From: Ovoidimarina sp039190895
GTDB lineage: Bacteria > Pseudomonadota > Alphaproteobacteria > Rhodobacterales > Rhodobacteraceae
Assembly: GCA_039190895.1 (NCBI GenBank)
Contig: JBCCXY010000161.1
Location: 1 to 5,924, forward strand
Reading direction: 5' to 3'
DNA length: 5,924 nt
Numbering within the stretch: position 1 is the stretch's first letter; the number at the start of each line of letters is the position of its first letter. Shown here piece by piece: positions 1 through 5,872 of this stretch. A program made the translations under genes and the position numbers. The notes below the pieces were generated by a model that was given only the letters and a program-made list of their open reading frames with translations, was not told where the DNA came from and searched no databases.

Positions 1-129
1 CCGCTCAAACTCATCCTTGATGACGTCGAGGAGGAGTCGATGCAGCCGCTCCACCAGTGACAGGGTCTCAAGGTAGTCGGTCTGAAAGTCTCTCTCCCCG
101 GGCGAGGGGATCGATTCAAGTACTGACAT
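1..129 (-). CDS. MarR-family transcriptional regulator (LdtR-like), N-terminal part only
   Basis: The minus strand from the ATG at 129-127 is open to the window edge and gives 43 residues beginning MSVLESIPSPGERDFQTDYL and continuing with a leucine-rich helix (LSLVERLHRLLLDVIKDEFER). I recognise this as the N-terminal dimerisation helix region of a MarR-type winged-helix regulator widespread in alphaproteobacteria, resembling LdtR; the winged helix itself would lie beyond position 1, so the family call rests on recalled similarity rather than a visible DNA-binding motif. The start is supported by a GGAGA Shine-Dalgarno (complement of 135-139) five bases upstream. The gene points the same way as sdhE, 59 bp downstream of it, but its own AT-rich upstream region suggests a separate promoter. 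An imperfect palindrome at 145-161 could be an autoregulatory operator. The gene is truncated by the window, not visibly broken. Confidence 0.72.
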   Translation of the reverse strand, partial: MSVLESIPSPGERDFQTDYLETLSLVERLHRLLLDVIKDEFER

Positions 130-188
130 GATCGTCTCCGTCCGTCGTTCCCATGAAACGACCTTGACGGGAAAACAAAAATTATCGG
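130..188 (-). promoter_or_regulatory. AT-rich upstream region of the MarR-type gene
   Basis: This 59-bp gap lies between the sdhE stop (TAA at 191-189) and the MarR-gene start. The segment 171-210 has only 10 G/C in 40 bases by hand count, in a window that is otherwise mostly above 60% G/C, which fits a promoter or transcript end. On the minus strand, GATAAT (complement of 181-186) matches a -10 hexamer at five of six bases, but I see no convincing -35 hexamer at 16-18 bp. An AT-only inverted repeat (AATTA/TAATT at 180-184 and 190-194) runs into a T-stretch on the minus strand and might help end the sdhE transcript, but it has no G/C in the stem and is weak. The exact promoter is not resolved. 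Confidence 0.4.
145..161. promoter_or_regulatory. Imperfect 17-bp palindrome, candidate MarR-type operator
   Basis: Reading tcgttcccatgaaacga, the outer five positions (TCGTT/AACGA) are perfectly symmetric and six of eight pairs match around the central base 153. It lies six bases upstream of the Shine-Dalgarno of the MarR-type gene and downstream of the possible -10 at 181-186. MarR regulators commonly bind palindromes of about this size over their own promoters and leaders. The operator role is inferred from position and symmetry only. Confidence 0.35.
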
Positions 189-464
189 TTAATTCCCATT
201 TCTTATTATCGAACCGGTTCCGAGGATGCGTTTCACTAAGGGTTGGAAAACAATGGGAACTTCCACGCGGCCGGTAAACCAATCGTAAATTTCGGGATCC
301 TGCTCGGCCAGCAACTCTTCGTACAGGTCGAGGTCGGCGTCGTTCAGCCCGTCGAGTTCGCGGTCAGACCACGTGCCCAACAGCAGGTCCATCTCACGTG
401 TGCCGCGCCGCCACGAACGGATGCGCAGGCGCTTGAGCCGGATCTCTCGGGCCTCTTCGGTCAT
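189..464 (-). CDS. sdhE: SdhE, FAD assembly factor for succinate dehydrogenase (DUF339/Sdh5 family)
   Basis: SdhE is a small soluble protein that promotes covalent attachment of FAD to the flavoprotein subunit SdhA of succinate dehydrogenase (and FrdA in some bacteria), a step in building respiratory complex II. The 91-residue product has the family's usual length. It carries the diagnostic RGxxE motif as R20-G21-T22-R23-E24 in SWRRGTREMDLLLG, followed by acidic helices (NDADLDLYEELL, 41-52) and the conserved DPEIYDWFTG segment at 56-65. The start ATG overlaps the stop of the upstream XRE regulator as ATGA (464-461), and a GGGA ribosome site (complement of 471-474) sits six bases upstream inside that gene, so the two are almost certainly translated from one message. 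The last codons (SIIRNGN) are AT-rich, unlike the rest of the gene. No sdhCDAB genes are in the window. Confidence 0.93.
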   Translation of the reverse strand: MTEEAREIRLKRLRIRSWRRGTREMDLLLGTWSDRELDGLNDADLDLYEELLAEQDPEIYDWFTGRVEVPIVFQPLVKRILGTGSIIRNGN

Positions 465-853
465 GCCGTGTCCCGCAGGGCCCGTTGCAGTTGTTTCTCA
501 AGCATTCCAAGGCGTTCCGCGTTGCGCGACATTTCAGCCCGGAGCTGCCGCATCTCGGTTAGGATGCCCGATACGCCGTCGTTCAATGGGGGCAGGGGGG
601 CGTCGACCCCAACGCCTTCCCCGGTCAGCAGCCAGCGGAACGATACATTCAGGACCCCGGCCAGCATCTGCAGTTTGTTCGCCCGGGGTTCGGACAGGTC
701 CTGCTCCCACCCCTGGATCGTTTTGAGGCGCACGCCGAGGCGTTTGGCAAGCTCTTCTTCAGACATTCCAAGGGCCTCGCGAGCGGCCGCGACCCGGTCT
801 CCGAACGTGGCGGAATCCTCGGAATACCAGTTTTCTTCGTAAACGTTGTCCAT
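461..853 (-). CDS. XRE-family helix-turn-helix regulator with C-terminal coiled coil
   Basis: The 130-residue product has a Cro/C1-type helix-turn-helix domain at about residues 17-78: FGDRVAAAREALGMSEEELA, then LGVRLKTIQGWE as the recognition-helix region, then EPRANKLQMLAGVLNVSFRWLLTGEG, the usual end of this fold. A low-complexity linker (about 81-92) leads to a probable coiled coil at 95-127 (LTEMRQLRAEM, AERLGMLEKQLQRAL), which could drive dimerisation. There is no S24 peptidase or sensor domain, so it is not LexA or CI. I chose the ATG at 853-851 because a strong AGGGGG ribosome site precedes it; the frame stays open to a TTG at 883, but those ten extra residues (Gly/Ser-rich) look like untranslated leader. 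Its stop overlaps the sdhE start (ATGA), which suggests it may regulate or be co-regulated with SDH maturation. That role is inferred; the target is unknown. Confidence 0.88.
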   Translation of the reverse strand: MDNVYEENWYSEDSATFGDRVAAAREALGMSEEELAKRLGVRLKTIQGWEQDLSEPRANKLQMLAGVLNVSFRWLLTGEGVGVDAPLPPLNDGVSGILTEMRQLRAEMSRNAERLGMLEKQLQRALRDTA

Positions 854-857
854 GGTT

Positions 858-863
858 CCCCCT
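858..863 (-). promoter_or_regulatory. Ribosome binding site fixing the XRE-regulator start
   Basis: The complement reads AGGGGG, followed by AACC and then the ATG at 853-851. It favours this ATG over the upstream TTG at 883-881, whose upstream bases fall in a hairpin. Confidence 0.6.
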
Positions 864-876
864 GAGGACGAATCAG

Positions 877-895
877 AGCCCAAGCAGCTTAGGCT
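877..895 (-). terminator. Hairpin between comEC and the XRE regulator (terminator or leader structure)
   Basis: On the minus strand, AGCCTAAG and CTTGGGCT pair over eight positions (one G-U) around the loop CTG. It begins 28 bases after the comEC stop codon and ends 23 bases before the XRE-regulator ATG. No T-run follows on the minus strand (CTGATTCG), so it is not a classical intrinsic terminator. It could act as an RNA 3' end, a leader structure, or as DNA could be a binding site for the XRE protein. Confidence 0.35.
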
Positions 896-923
896 TCTGC
901 ACCGCAGAGGTCCAACGGATGCC

Positions 924-2966
924 CTAGCGACGCTTCGGCGCGGGGCTCCACGGGCGATGACCGGTGCGGTCGGCGGCGGACCGGACGGTCAGCCCCGACG
1001 GATCGACGTAGACGGCGATGGCGCCCGTGCCGCGCAAGCCCTTGCGGTCGATCAGCCAGCAGCCGTCGGGCGCCTCGGCGGTGTCGGTGGCGACAATCAC
1101 CAGATCGGCGCCATCGCAGGCCAAACCGATCCGATCCGCCGCACCGCGCCCGAAGACGTGGCGCAACTTTCGCCCGTCGATCAGCGCCTCTGTGAACCCG
1201 CCGGCTTCGGTGAACCCGGCACGGTCGAAGGCGATTTTCTGGGTCGCGACATCGCCGTCATTCTCCAGCCAGGTCTCGGCGGCGAACCCGTTGCCCCGTT
1301 CCTTTGACAGGACACGCCCGCCATCGGTCATGATCCCAACCAGCCCCGCGTCTTCGGTGATCAGGATGGGCGGACGTTCGGCATTGCTCCACAGTGCCAG
1401 CGCCAGCGCGACCGGAGCCGCGCCGAGCCATCGCAAGCGCCCGTGCCAGATAATGACGAACAGCGCCCCGAGCGCGAGCATCGGCAGCACAAACGGCCCG
1501 GGCGCAGAGACGTGACTGACAGCGCCGCCGAGGCCTGACACGAAATCGGCAACCCCCAGCACCCAGCGGATGCCCGCGCCCATGATCGCGAAACCGACCT
1601 CCGACAGCCCGAGCGGCGCCAGCACGGCCGAGATGATGGCACCCGGCATGATCACGCTCCCCATCAGTGGGACGGACAGCAGGTTTGCGAGTAAGCCAAA
1701 ATGCGGCACCCGATTAAAGTGCGCCGCCGCGATTGGTGCCGTCGCGAGCCCCGCCAAAGCCGACGAGATCAGCAAGGCCACCGCCCAGCGCGCCACCGGA
1801 TGCCAGCGCCACAGCCCGGTTTCGCGGAGCCCCGCGAACACTGCGATCAAAGCGGTCGTGGCGGCGAACGACATCTGAAACCCCGGGCCCAGAAGCGCCT
1901 CGGGGCGCAGGATCAGAACGATCATCGCGGCCAACGCCACAGACCGCAGGGTCAAGGCGCGCCGGTCGAACGCAACCGCAAGCAGCATCGCGCAAACCAT
2001 GATAAACGCCCGCTCGGTCGCGACATTTCCCCCAGACAGCGCGAGGTACACCGCCCCCGCCAAAGCCGCCGGAATGGCGGCGTATTTGTGGATCGGGCGC
2101 CGCAGCGCGAGGCCGGGGATCAGCGCCAGCCCGAAGCGAACGGCTGTATAAATCAGCCCCGTCAGCAACCCCATGTGCAGCCCCGAGATCGCCAACAAAT
2201 GCGCGAGATTTGAGTCCCTAAGCGATTGCAGCGTCTCGGCGCTCAACCCCGACCGGTCGCCCGAGGTGATCGCCGCTGCCACGGCGCCAACCTGACCGGG
2301 CAGCGCCTCTTGCACATGCGCCGACATTGCCGCCCGCGTTCGGTGGATCAGAAGGCCCGCACGCCCGTCCTCTGCCGGGGCGGCGGTAAGGACAGGGGTG
2401 CGGGTGTAGCCCACGGCACCGATCCCCTGGAACCAGGCGTGGCGGCGGAAGTCGAATCCGCCGGGTTCCACCGGGCCACCCGGGGGTGACAGGTGCGCCG
2501 TCAGGATGACGCGCAGGCCCGGCTCCAGCGTCGCGAATCCCTGTTGTCCAGACAGCGACACGCGCACCCGCGCCGGGGTCCGGTCCGGGTTCACCCGCGA
2601 CAGCACCACCTGATCCAGCGTGATCCGCACGCGGTCCGAGGCCGAGCGATCCATTGCCACGATCCGCCCGTCCACCGGGCCGTAGTAGCGGAAGCTCAGC
2701 ACCGGTTCGGCCACCGAATGGGTCCGCCATGCCGCCACGCCGAATCCCGCAACACTCAGCGCCAAGGCGATCAGCAACGGCGCGCGCTGCCCGACGCGCA
2801 CCACGGCCACCAGCAGGACAGCGGCCGCAAGGGCGATGACGGCCCACGCGGTCTGCGATGGCTCAAACCGCAGGGCAAAGTAGATGGCGACGCCCGTGCC
2901 GAACGCGACCGGCGCCCACGGGAACAACGCCCCCCGCTGCGCGTCGATGAGGGTGCTGACGCGCAC
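924..2966 (-). CDS. comEC: ComEC/Rec2-family membrane DNA-uptake channel
   Basis: ComEC forms the inner-membrane channel that brings single-stranded DNA into the cell during natural transformation; in Rhodobacter capsulatus it is also needed to receive gene transfer agent DNA. The 680-residue product has three N-terminal membrane helices (about 13-33, 39-57, 62-80), a soluble beta-rich region (about 90-195, DUF4131/OB-type), then the Competence domain (about 225-525) with family motifs: GDRSGL (236-241), LAHLLAISGLHMGLL (254-268), TERAFIM (317-323), PGFQMSFAAT (361-370) and HFNRVPHFGLLANLLSVPLMG (416-436), among roughly ten further membrane segments. The soluble tail (534-680) lacks the HxHxDH zinc-nuclease motif seen in full-length ComEC. 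The start is GTG at 2966-2964, with a GGGGAG ribosome site nine bases upstream. The gene diverges from gltX, and the pairing matches my memory of Rhodobacterales gene order. Confidence 0.93.
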   Translation of the reverse strand: MRVSTLIDAQRGALFPWAPVAFGTGVAIYFALRFEPSQTAWAVIALAAAVLLVAVVRVGQRAPLLIALALSVAGFGVAAWRTHSVAEPVLSFRYYGPVDGRIVAMDRSASDRVRITLDQVVLSRVNPDRTPARVRVSLSGQQGFATLEPGLRVILTAHLSPPGGPVEPGGFDFRRHAWFQGIGAVGYTRTPVLTAAPAEDGRAGLLIHRTRAAMSAHVQEALPGQVGAVAAAITSGDRSGLSAETLQSLRDSNLAHLLAISGLHMGLLTGLIYTAVRFGLALIPGLALRRPIHKYAAIPAALAGAVYLALSGGNVATERAFIMVCAMLLAVAFDRRALTLRSVALAAMIVLILRPEALLGPGFQMSFAATTALIAVFAGLRETGLWRWHPVARWAVALLISSALAGLATAPIAAAHFNRVPHFGLLANLLSVPLMGSVIMPGAIISAVLAPLGLSEVGFAIMGAGIRWVLGVADFVSGLGGAVSHVSAPGPFVLPMLALGALFVIIWHGRLRWLGAAPVALALALWSNAERPPILITEDAGLVGIMTDGGRVLSKERGNGFAAETWLENDGDVATQKIAFDRAGFTEAGGFTEALIDGRKLRHVFGRGAADRIGLACDGADLVIVATDTAEAPDGCWLIDRKGLRGTGAIAVYVDPSGLTVRSAADRTGHRPWSPAPKRR

Positions 2967-2975
2967 TCTTGTTCT

Positions 2976-2981
2976 CTCCCC
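2976..2981 (-). promoter_or_regulatory. Ribosome binding site supporting the comEC GTG start
   Basis: The complement reads GGGGAG, with nine bases between it and the GTG at 2966-2964. The predicted protein then begins MRVSTLIDAQRG and enters its first hydrophobic helix by residue 13, which fits a full-length N-terminus. Confidence 0.5.
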
Positions 2982-3000
2982 AAGCAGGTGTGTACTGACG

Positions 3001-3014
3001 GGCCAAGTCTGGCC
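3001..3014. repeat. Gapped palindrome ggcca-agtc-tggcc in the divergent promoter region
   Basis: Two perfect 5-bp arms are separated by four bases. It lies 34 bp upstream of the comEC start and 43 bp upstream of the gltX start, between the two hexamers that best resemble a gltX promoter. It could be an operator or a small leader hairpin; short GC palindromes also arise by chance in DNA of this composition. Confidence 0.25.
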
Positions 3015-3044
3015 GCATCATGGTTTCCAGAAGGTTAACCCACC

Positions 3045-3050
3045 AGGGGA
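3045..3050 (+). promoter_or_regulatory. Ribosome binding site fixing the gltX start
   Basis: AGGGGA is followed by seven bases and the ATG at 3058. It rules in the start at MSERPVVTRIAPSPTG over in-frame upstream codons (open to 2884), which would place 58 extra residues over the comEC 5' end. Confidence 0.7.
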
Positions 3051-3057
3051 AAACAAC

Positions 3058-4464
3058 ATGTCCGAACGTCCGGTCGTCACCCGAATTGCCCCCTCGCCGA
3101 CGGGCTTCATGCATATCGGCACGGCCCGCACGGCGCTGTTCTCGTGGCTGTATGCGCGCGGGCGGGGCGGCACGTTCCTCTTGCGGATCGAGGATACGGA
3201 TCGCGAGCGTTCGACCCCCGAGGCGACGGACGCGATTCTCGCCGGGATGCGCTGGCTGGGGCTCGACTGGGACGGTGACGCGGTCAGCCAGTTCGAACGA
3301 CGCGACCGCCATGCCGAGGTAGCACATCAGATGCTGGGGGCGGGGACGGCTTATAAGTGTTTCTCAACGCAGGATGAAATCCAGGCGTTCCGCGATACGG
3401 CGCGGGCTGAGGGGACGTCGACCCTCTTCCGCTCCCCCTGGCGCGACGCCGACACGTCGACGCATCCCGACGCGCCCTTCGTGGTGCGCGTGAAGGCGCC
3501 GCGCGACGGGGAAACGGTGATCCGCGACGCCGTGCAGGGTGATGTGACGATCAGGAACACCGAACTCGACGATATGGTGGTTCTGCGGTCGGACGGGACG
3601 CCGACGTATATGCTCGCGGTGGTGGTCGATGACCATGACATGGGCGTGACCCACGTGATCCGGGGCGACGATCACCTGAACAACGCGGCGCGGCAGATGC
3701 TGGTGTTCAACGCCATGGGCTGGGATGTGCCCGTTTGGGCGCATATCCCACTGATCCACGGAGAGGACGGCAAGAAACTGTCAAAGCGCCACGGGGCGCT
3801 GGGCGTGATGGATTGGGCGGCAGAGGGGTATCCTGCGGCGGCGATGCGGAACTACCTCGCCCGCCTTGGGTGGAGCCATGGCGATGACGAGTTCTTCTCG
3901 GACGCGCAGGCGTTGGAGTGGTTCGATTTGGGCGGCATCAAGAAGTCGCCTGCGCGGATGGACCGCAAGAAGCTCGACAGTCTGTCGGGCCAGCATATCG
4001 CCGCGATGGAGGACGCAGATCTTCTTGCCGGGATCGACGCGTACCTTGCCGCAGCCGCAAAGCCCCCCCTACCAAAGTCGGATCGCGATGGTTTGACGCA
4101 AGCCATGCCATACGTGAAGGACAGGGCCCGAAACCTCGCTGAACTTATTGAAAAAGCGCACTTTGTTCTGACCACGCGTCCAATTCAACGCGATGAGAAG
4201 TCGGCAGCGCAATTGGATTCGGTATCCGTTGGTATACTGTCAGAATTGACGCCGCAGCTGCAAAATGCTAGCTGGGACCGCGAAGCGCTGGAGCGCATCC
4301 TGACACGTACGGCAGAGAGTCACGGGCTCAAGTTCGGCAAACTGGCTGGGCCCCTCCGCGCCGCGTTGGCTGGGCGTGCGGTTACACCAAGCGTTTATGA
4401 TATGATGCTTGTACTGGGCCGGGACGAAACGGTGGCCCGCTTGGAAGACACCTACCGCGGGTGA
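3058..4464 (+). CDS. gltX: Glutamyl-tRNA synthetase (glutamate--tRNA ligase)
   Basis: This class I aminoacyl-tRNA synthetase charges tRNA with glutamate using ATP in the cytoplasm. The 468-residue product has the usual bacterial length. The Rossmann catalytic domain opens with the HIGH-type motif in PSPTGFMHIGTARTALFSW (12-30); RIEDTDRERS (43-52), VVDDHDMGVTHVIRGDDHLNN (189-209) and the KMSKS-type loop GKKLSKRHG (238-246) follow. The tail from about 310 is the helical anticodon-binding domain. The zinc cluster of the E. coli enzyme is absent; only C101 remains in that region (AYKCFSTQDE). The ATG at 3058 is chosen because AGGGGA sits seven bases upstream and homology begins there; the frame is open back to 2884, but that stretch overlaps comEC. 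Codon use changes sharply from about residue 338 to 405. Alphaproteobacteria often carry two GltX copies, one of which charges tRNA-Gln for transamidation; I cannot assign which this is. Confidence 0.96.
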   Translation: MSERPVVTRIAPSPTGFMHIGTARTALFSWLYARGRGGTFLLRIEDTDRERSTPEATDAILAGMRWLGLDWDGDAVSQFERRDRHAEVAHQMLGAGTAYKCFSTQDEIQAFRDTARAEGTSTLFRSPWRDADTSTHPDAPFVVRVKAPRDGETVIRDAVQGDVTIRNTELDDMVVLRSDGTPTYMLAVVVDDHDMGVTHVIRGDDHLNNAARQMLVFNAMGWDVPVWAHIPLIHGEDGKKLSKRHGALGVMDWAAEGYPAAAMRNYLARLGWSHGDDEFFSDAQALEWFDLGGIKKSPARMDRKKLDSLSGQHIAAMEDADLLAGIDAYLAAAAKPPLPKSDRDGLTQAMPYVKDRARNLAELIEKAHFVLTTRPIQRDEKSAAQLDSVSVGILSELTPQLQNASWDREALERILTRTAESHGLKFGKLAGPLRAALAGRAVTPSVYDMMLVLGRDETVARLEDTYRG

Positions 4465-4559
4465 GGCCCCAAAGACTGCCTTCAAGACTGCGGAGAGACG
4501 AAGCACCCGGCTGGATCCCGACGGAAGATCGGCGGCCTGCCGCATAGGAAGGACGCGAC
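4465..4559 (+). promoter_or_regulatory. gltX-gltA intergenic gap with gltA ribosome binding site
   Basis: The 95-bp gap has no clear terminator and no convincing -35/-10 pair, so gltA may be read through from gltX, have a promoter inside the gltX end, or use a promoter I cannot recognise. A strong AGGAAGGA ribosome site (4546-4553) lies six bases before the gltA ATG. Just upstream of it, gcggc/gccgc (4532-4536 and 4539-4543) could form a tight stem, but the two-base loop makes it doubtful. Confidence 0.4.
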
Positions 4560-5864
4560 ATGCCAGACACCCAGCACCAGACGAAGACCGCCTATCTCAC
4601 AATTGACGGCACCGAGCTCGAGCTGCCCATCCTGTCGCCGACGGCAGGACCTGACGTGATCGACATCCGTAAACTCTATGGTCAGGCGGGGGTCTTCACA
4701 TACGATCCGGGCTTTACCTCGACCGCGTCGACCGACTCGACGATCACCTACATCGATGGCGACAAGGGTGAGCTTCTGCACCGCGGTTATCCGATCGATC
4801 AACTGGCCGAGAAATCTCACTTCCTCGAAGTCTGCTACCTGCTTCTGTATGGCGAGCTGCCGACAGGTGAGCAGCTCGAGGACTTCGAGAACCGTGTGAC
4901 GATGCACACGATGCTGCATGAGCAGATGCAGAACTTCTTCCGCGGCTTCCGGCGTGACGCGCATCCGATGGCGATCATGGTGGGTGTCGTGGGCGCAATG
5001 TCGGCGTTCTATCACGACTCGACCGACATCACCGACCCTTGGCAGCGTGAGGTCGCCTCGATCCGGCTGATCGCGAAGATGCCGACGATTGCGGCCTGGG
5101 CCTACAAATACCACATCGGCCAGCCGTTTGTGTATCCGCGCAACGATCTCGACTATGCCTCGAACTTCCTGCGCATGTGCTTTTCGGTGCCGGCTGAAGA
5201 CTATGTGGTGAACCCGATCCTCTCCCGTGCGATGGACCGGATCTTCACACTGCATGCCGATCACGAGCAGAACGCCTCGACGTCTACGGTGCGTCTGGCG
5301 TCGTCGTCGGGCGCGAACCCGTTTGCCTGCATCGCGGCGGGTGTTGCGTGCCTCTGGGGCCCGGCCCATGGCGGGGCGAACCAGGCGTGTCTGGAGATGC
5401 TGCGTGAGATCGGGACGGTGGACCGCATCCCCGAGTTCATTGAACGCGCCAAGGACAAGGACGACCCGTTCCGCCTGATGGGCTTCGGCCACCGCGTCTA
5501 CAAGAACTTCGATCCGCGCGCGCGGGTGATGAAGCAGTCGGCGGATGAAGTGCTGGACCTCTTGGGCATCGAGAACAACCCGACGCTTCAGGTCGCCAAG
5601 GAGCTGGAGCGGATCGCGCTGGAAGACCCGTACTTCAAGGAAAAGCGCCTGTATCCGAACGTGGATTTCTATTCGGGCATCATCCTGGATGCGATGGGCT
5701 TCCCGACCTCGATGTTCACGCCGATCTTCGCGCTCGCGCGGACGGTTGGCTGGGTATCGCAATGGAAAGAAATGATCGCCGATCCGCAGTTGAAGATCGG
5801 TCGGCCGCGTCAGTTGTACGTCGGCGCGACGTCGCGCGACTACGTGGACGTCGAGAACCGGTAA
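4560..5864 (+). CDS. gltA: Citrate synthase, type II (hexameric Gram-negative type)
   Basis: Citrate synthase condenses acetyl-CoA and oxaloacetate to citrate, the entry step of the TCA cycle, in the cytoplasm. The 434-residue product is full length for the type II form. The N-terminal small beta domain (about 10-65, with LPILSPTAGPDVIDI) marks the Gram-negative type. The active site is intact: H235 in LHADHEQNASTSTVR, catalytic H270 in WGPAHGGANQ, H311 in GFGHRVYKNFDPRA, and D369 in YPNVDFYSG; R320 and R394 are in the expected substrate-binding contexts. At the place where E. coli GltA has the NADH-site cysteine C206 (TPCEPY), this protein has alanine (VPAEDY, A212), so NADH control may differ. 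The start is fixed by AGGAAGGA six bases upstream. gltX lies 95 bp upstream on the same strand, and two hairpins follow the stop. Confidence 0.97.
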   Translation: MPDTQHQTKTAYLTIDGTELELPILSPTAGPDVIDIRKLYGQAGVFTYDPGFTSTASTDSTITYIDGDKGELLHRGYPIDQLAEKSHFLEVCYLLLYGELPTGEQLEDFENRVTMHTMLHEQMQNFFRGFRRDAHPMAIMVGVVGAMSAFYHDSTDITDPWQREVASIRLIAKMPTIAAWAYKYHIGQPFVYPRNDLDYASNFLRMCFSVPAEDYVVNPILSRAMDRIFTLHADHEQNASTSTVRLASSSGANPFACIAAGVACLWGPAHGGANQACLEMLREIGTVDRIPEFIERAKDKDDPFRLMGFGHRVYKNFDPRARVMKQSADEVLDLLGIENNPTLQVAKELERIALEDPYFKEKRLYPNVDFYSGIILDAMGFPTSMFTPIFALARTVGWVSQWKEMIADPQLKIGRPRQLYVGATSRDYVDVENR

Positions 5865-5872
5865 GAGGTTTT

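Larger units (their letters stand above)
2967..3057. promoter_or_regulatory. Divergent comEC-gltX intergenic region
   Basis: These 91 bp must hold or overlap the promoters for both genes. For gltX, ctgacg (2995-3000) and catcat (3016-3021) resemble -35 and -10 hexamers, but the 15-bp spacer is short, so the call is weak. I see no good hexamer pair for comEC. The region contains a gapped palindrome (3001-3014) and the 8-bp palindrome ggttaacc (3033-3040). The ttaa in the latter is only one half of a CtrA-type site, with no partner seven bases away on either side. No alphaproteobacterial SOS box (GTTC-N7-GTTC) is present. Confidence 0.45.

Noticed and set aside
211..220. Perfect 10-bp palindrome gaaccggttc
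   Set aside because: It lies inside the sdhE coding sequence, is short, and is of a kind expected by chance; nothing ties it to a function.
243..842. Open frames on the plus strand opposite sdhE and the XRE regulator
   Set aside because: They are antisense to two well-supported genes, rich in Arg, Ser and Pro, and lack family motifs.
854..883. Ten-residue upstream extension of the XRE regulator from a TTG
   Set aside because: The ATG at 853 has a strong AGGGGG site, while the TTG lies in the hairpin and would add a Gly/Ser-rich stretch outside the domain.
2218..2847. Open frame of 209 codons overlapping comEC on the same strand in another frame
   Set aside because: Its Gly/Arg/Ala-rich composition is the usual frame-shifted reading of GC-rich sequence, and comEC is intact in its own frame.
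2884..3057. N-terminal extension of gltX by 58 codons
   Set aside because: It overlaps the comEC 5' end and the shared promoter region, matches nothing in GltX, and the ATG at 3058 has a well-placed AGGGGA ribosome site.
2967..3057. Possible CtrA (TTAA-N7-TTAA) or SOS-box (GTTC-N7-GTTC) site controlling comEC
   Set aside because: Only a single ttaa (3035-3038) and a single gttc (2971-2974) occur; neither has its partner half-site at the required spacing.
4532..4543. gcggc/gccgc stem just before the gltA ribosome site
   Set aside because: The loop would be only two bases, and such short GC repeats are frequent here by chance.
4482..5762. Long open frame (426 codons) on the minus strand opposite gltA
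   Set aside because: It is fully antisense to a clear citrate synthase, has an Arg/His-rich composition typical of a shadow frame in GC-rich coding DNA, and shows no recognisable domain.
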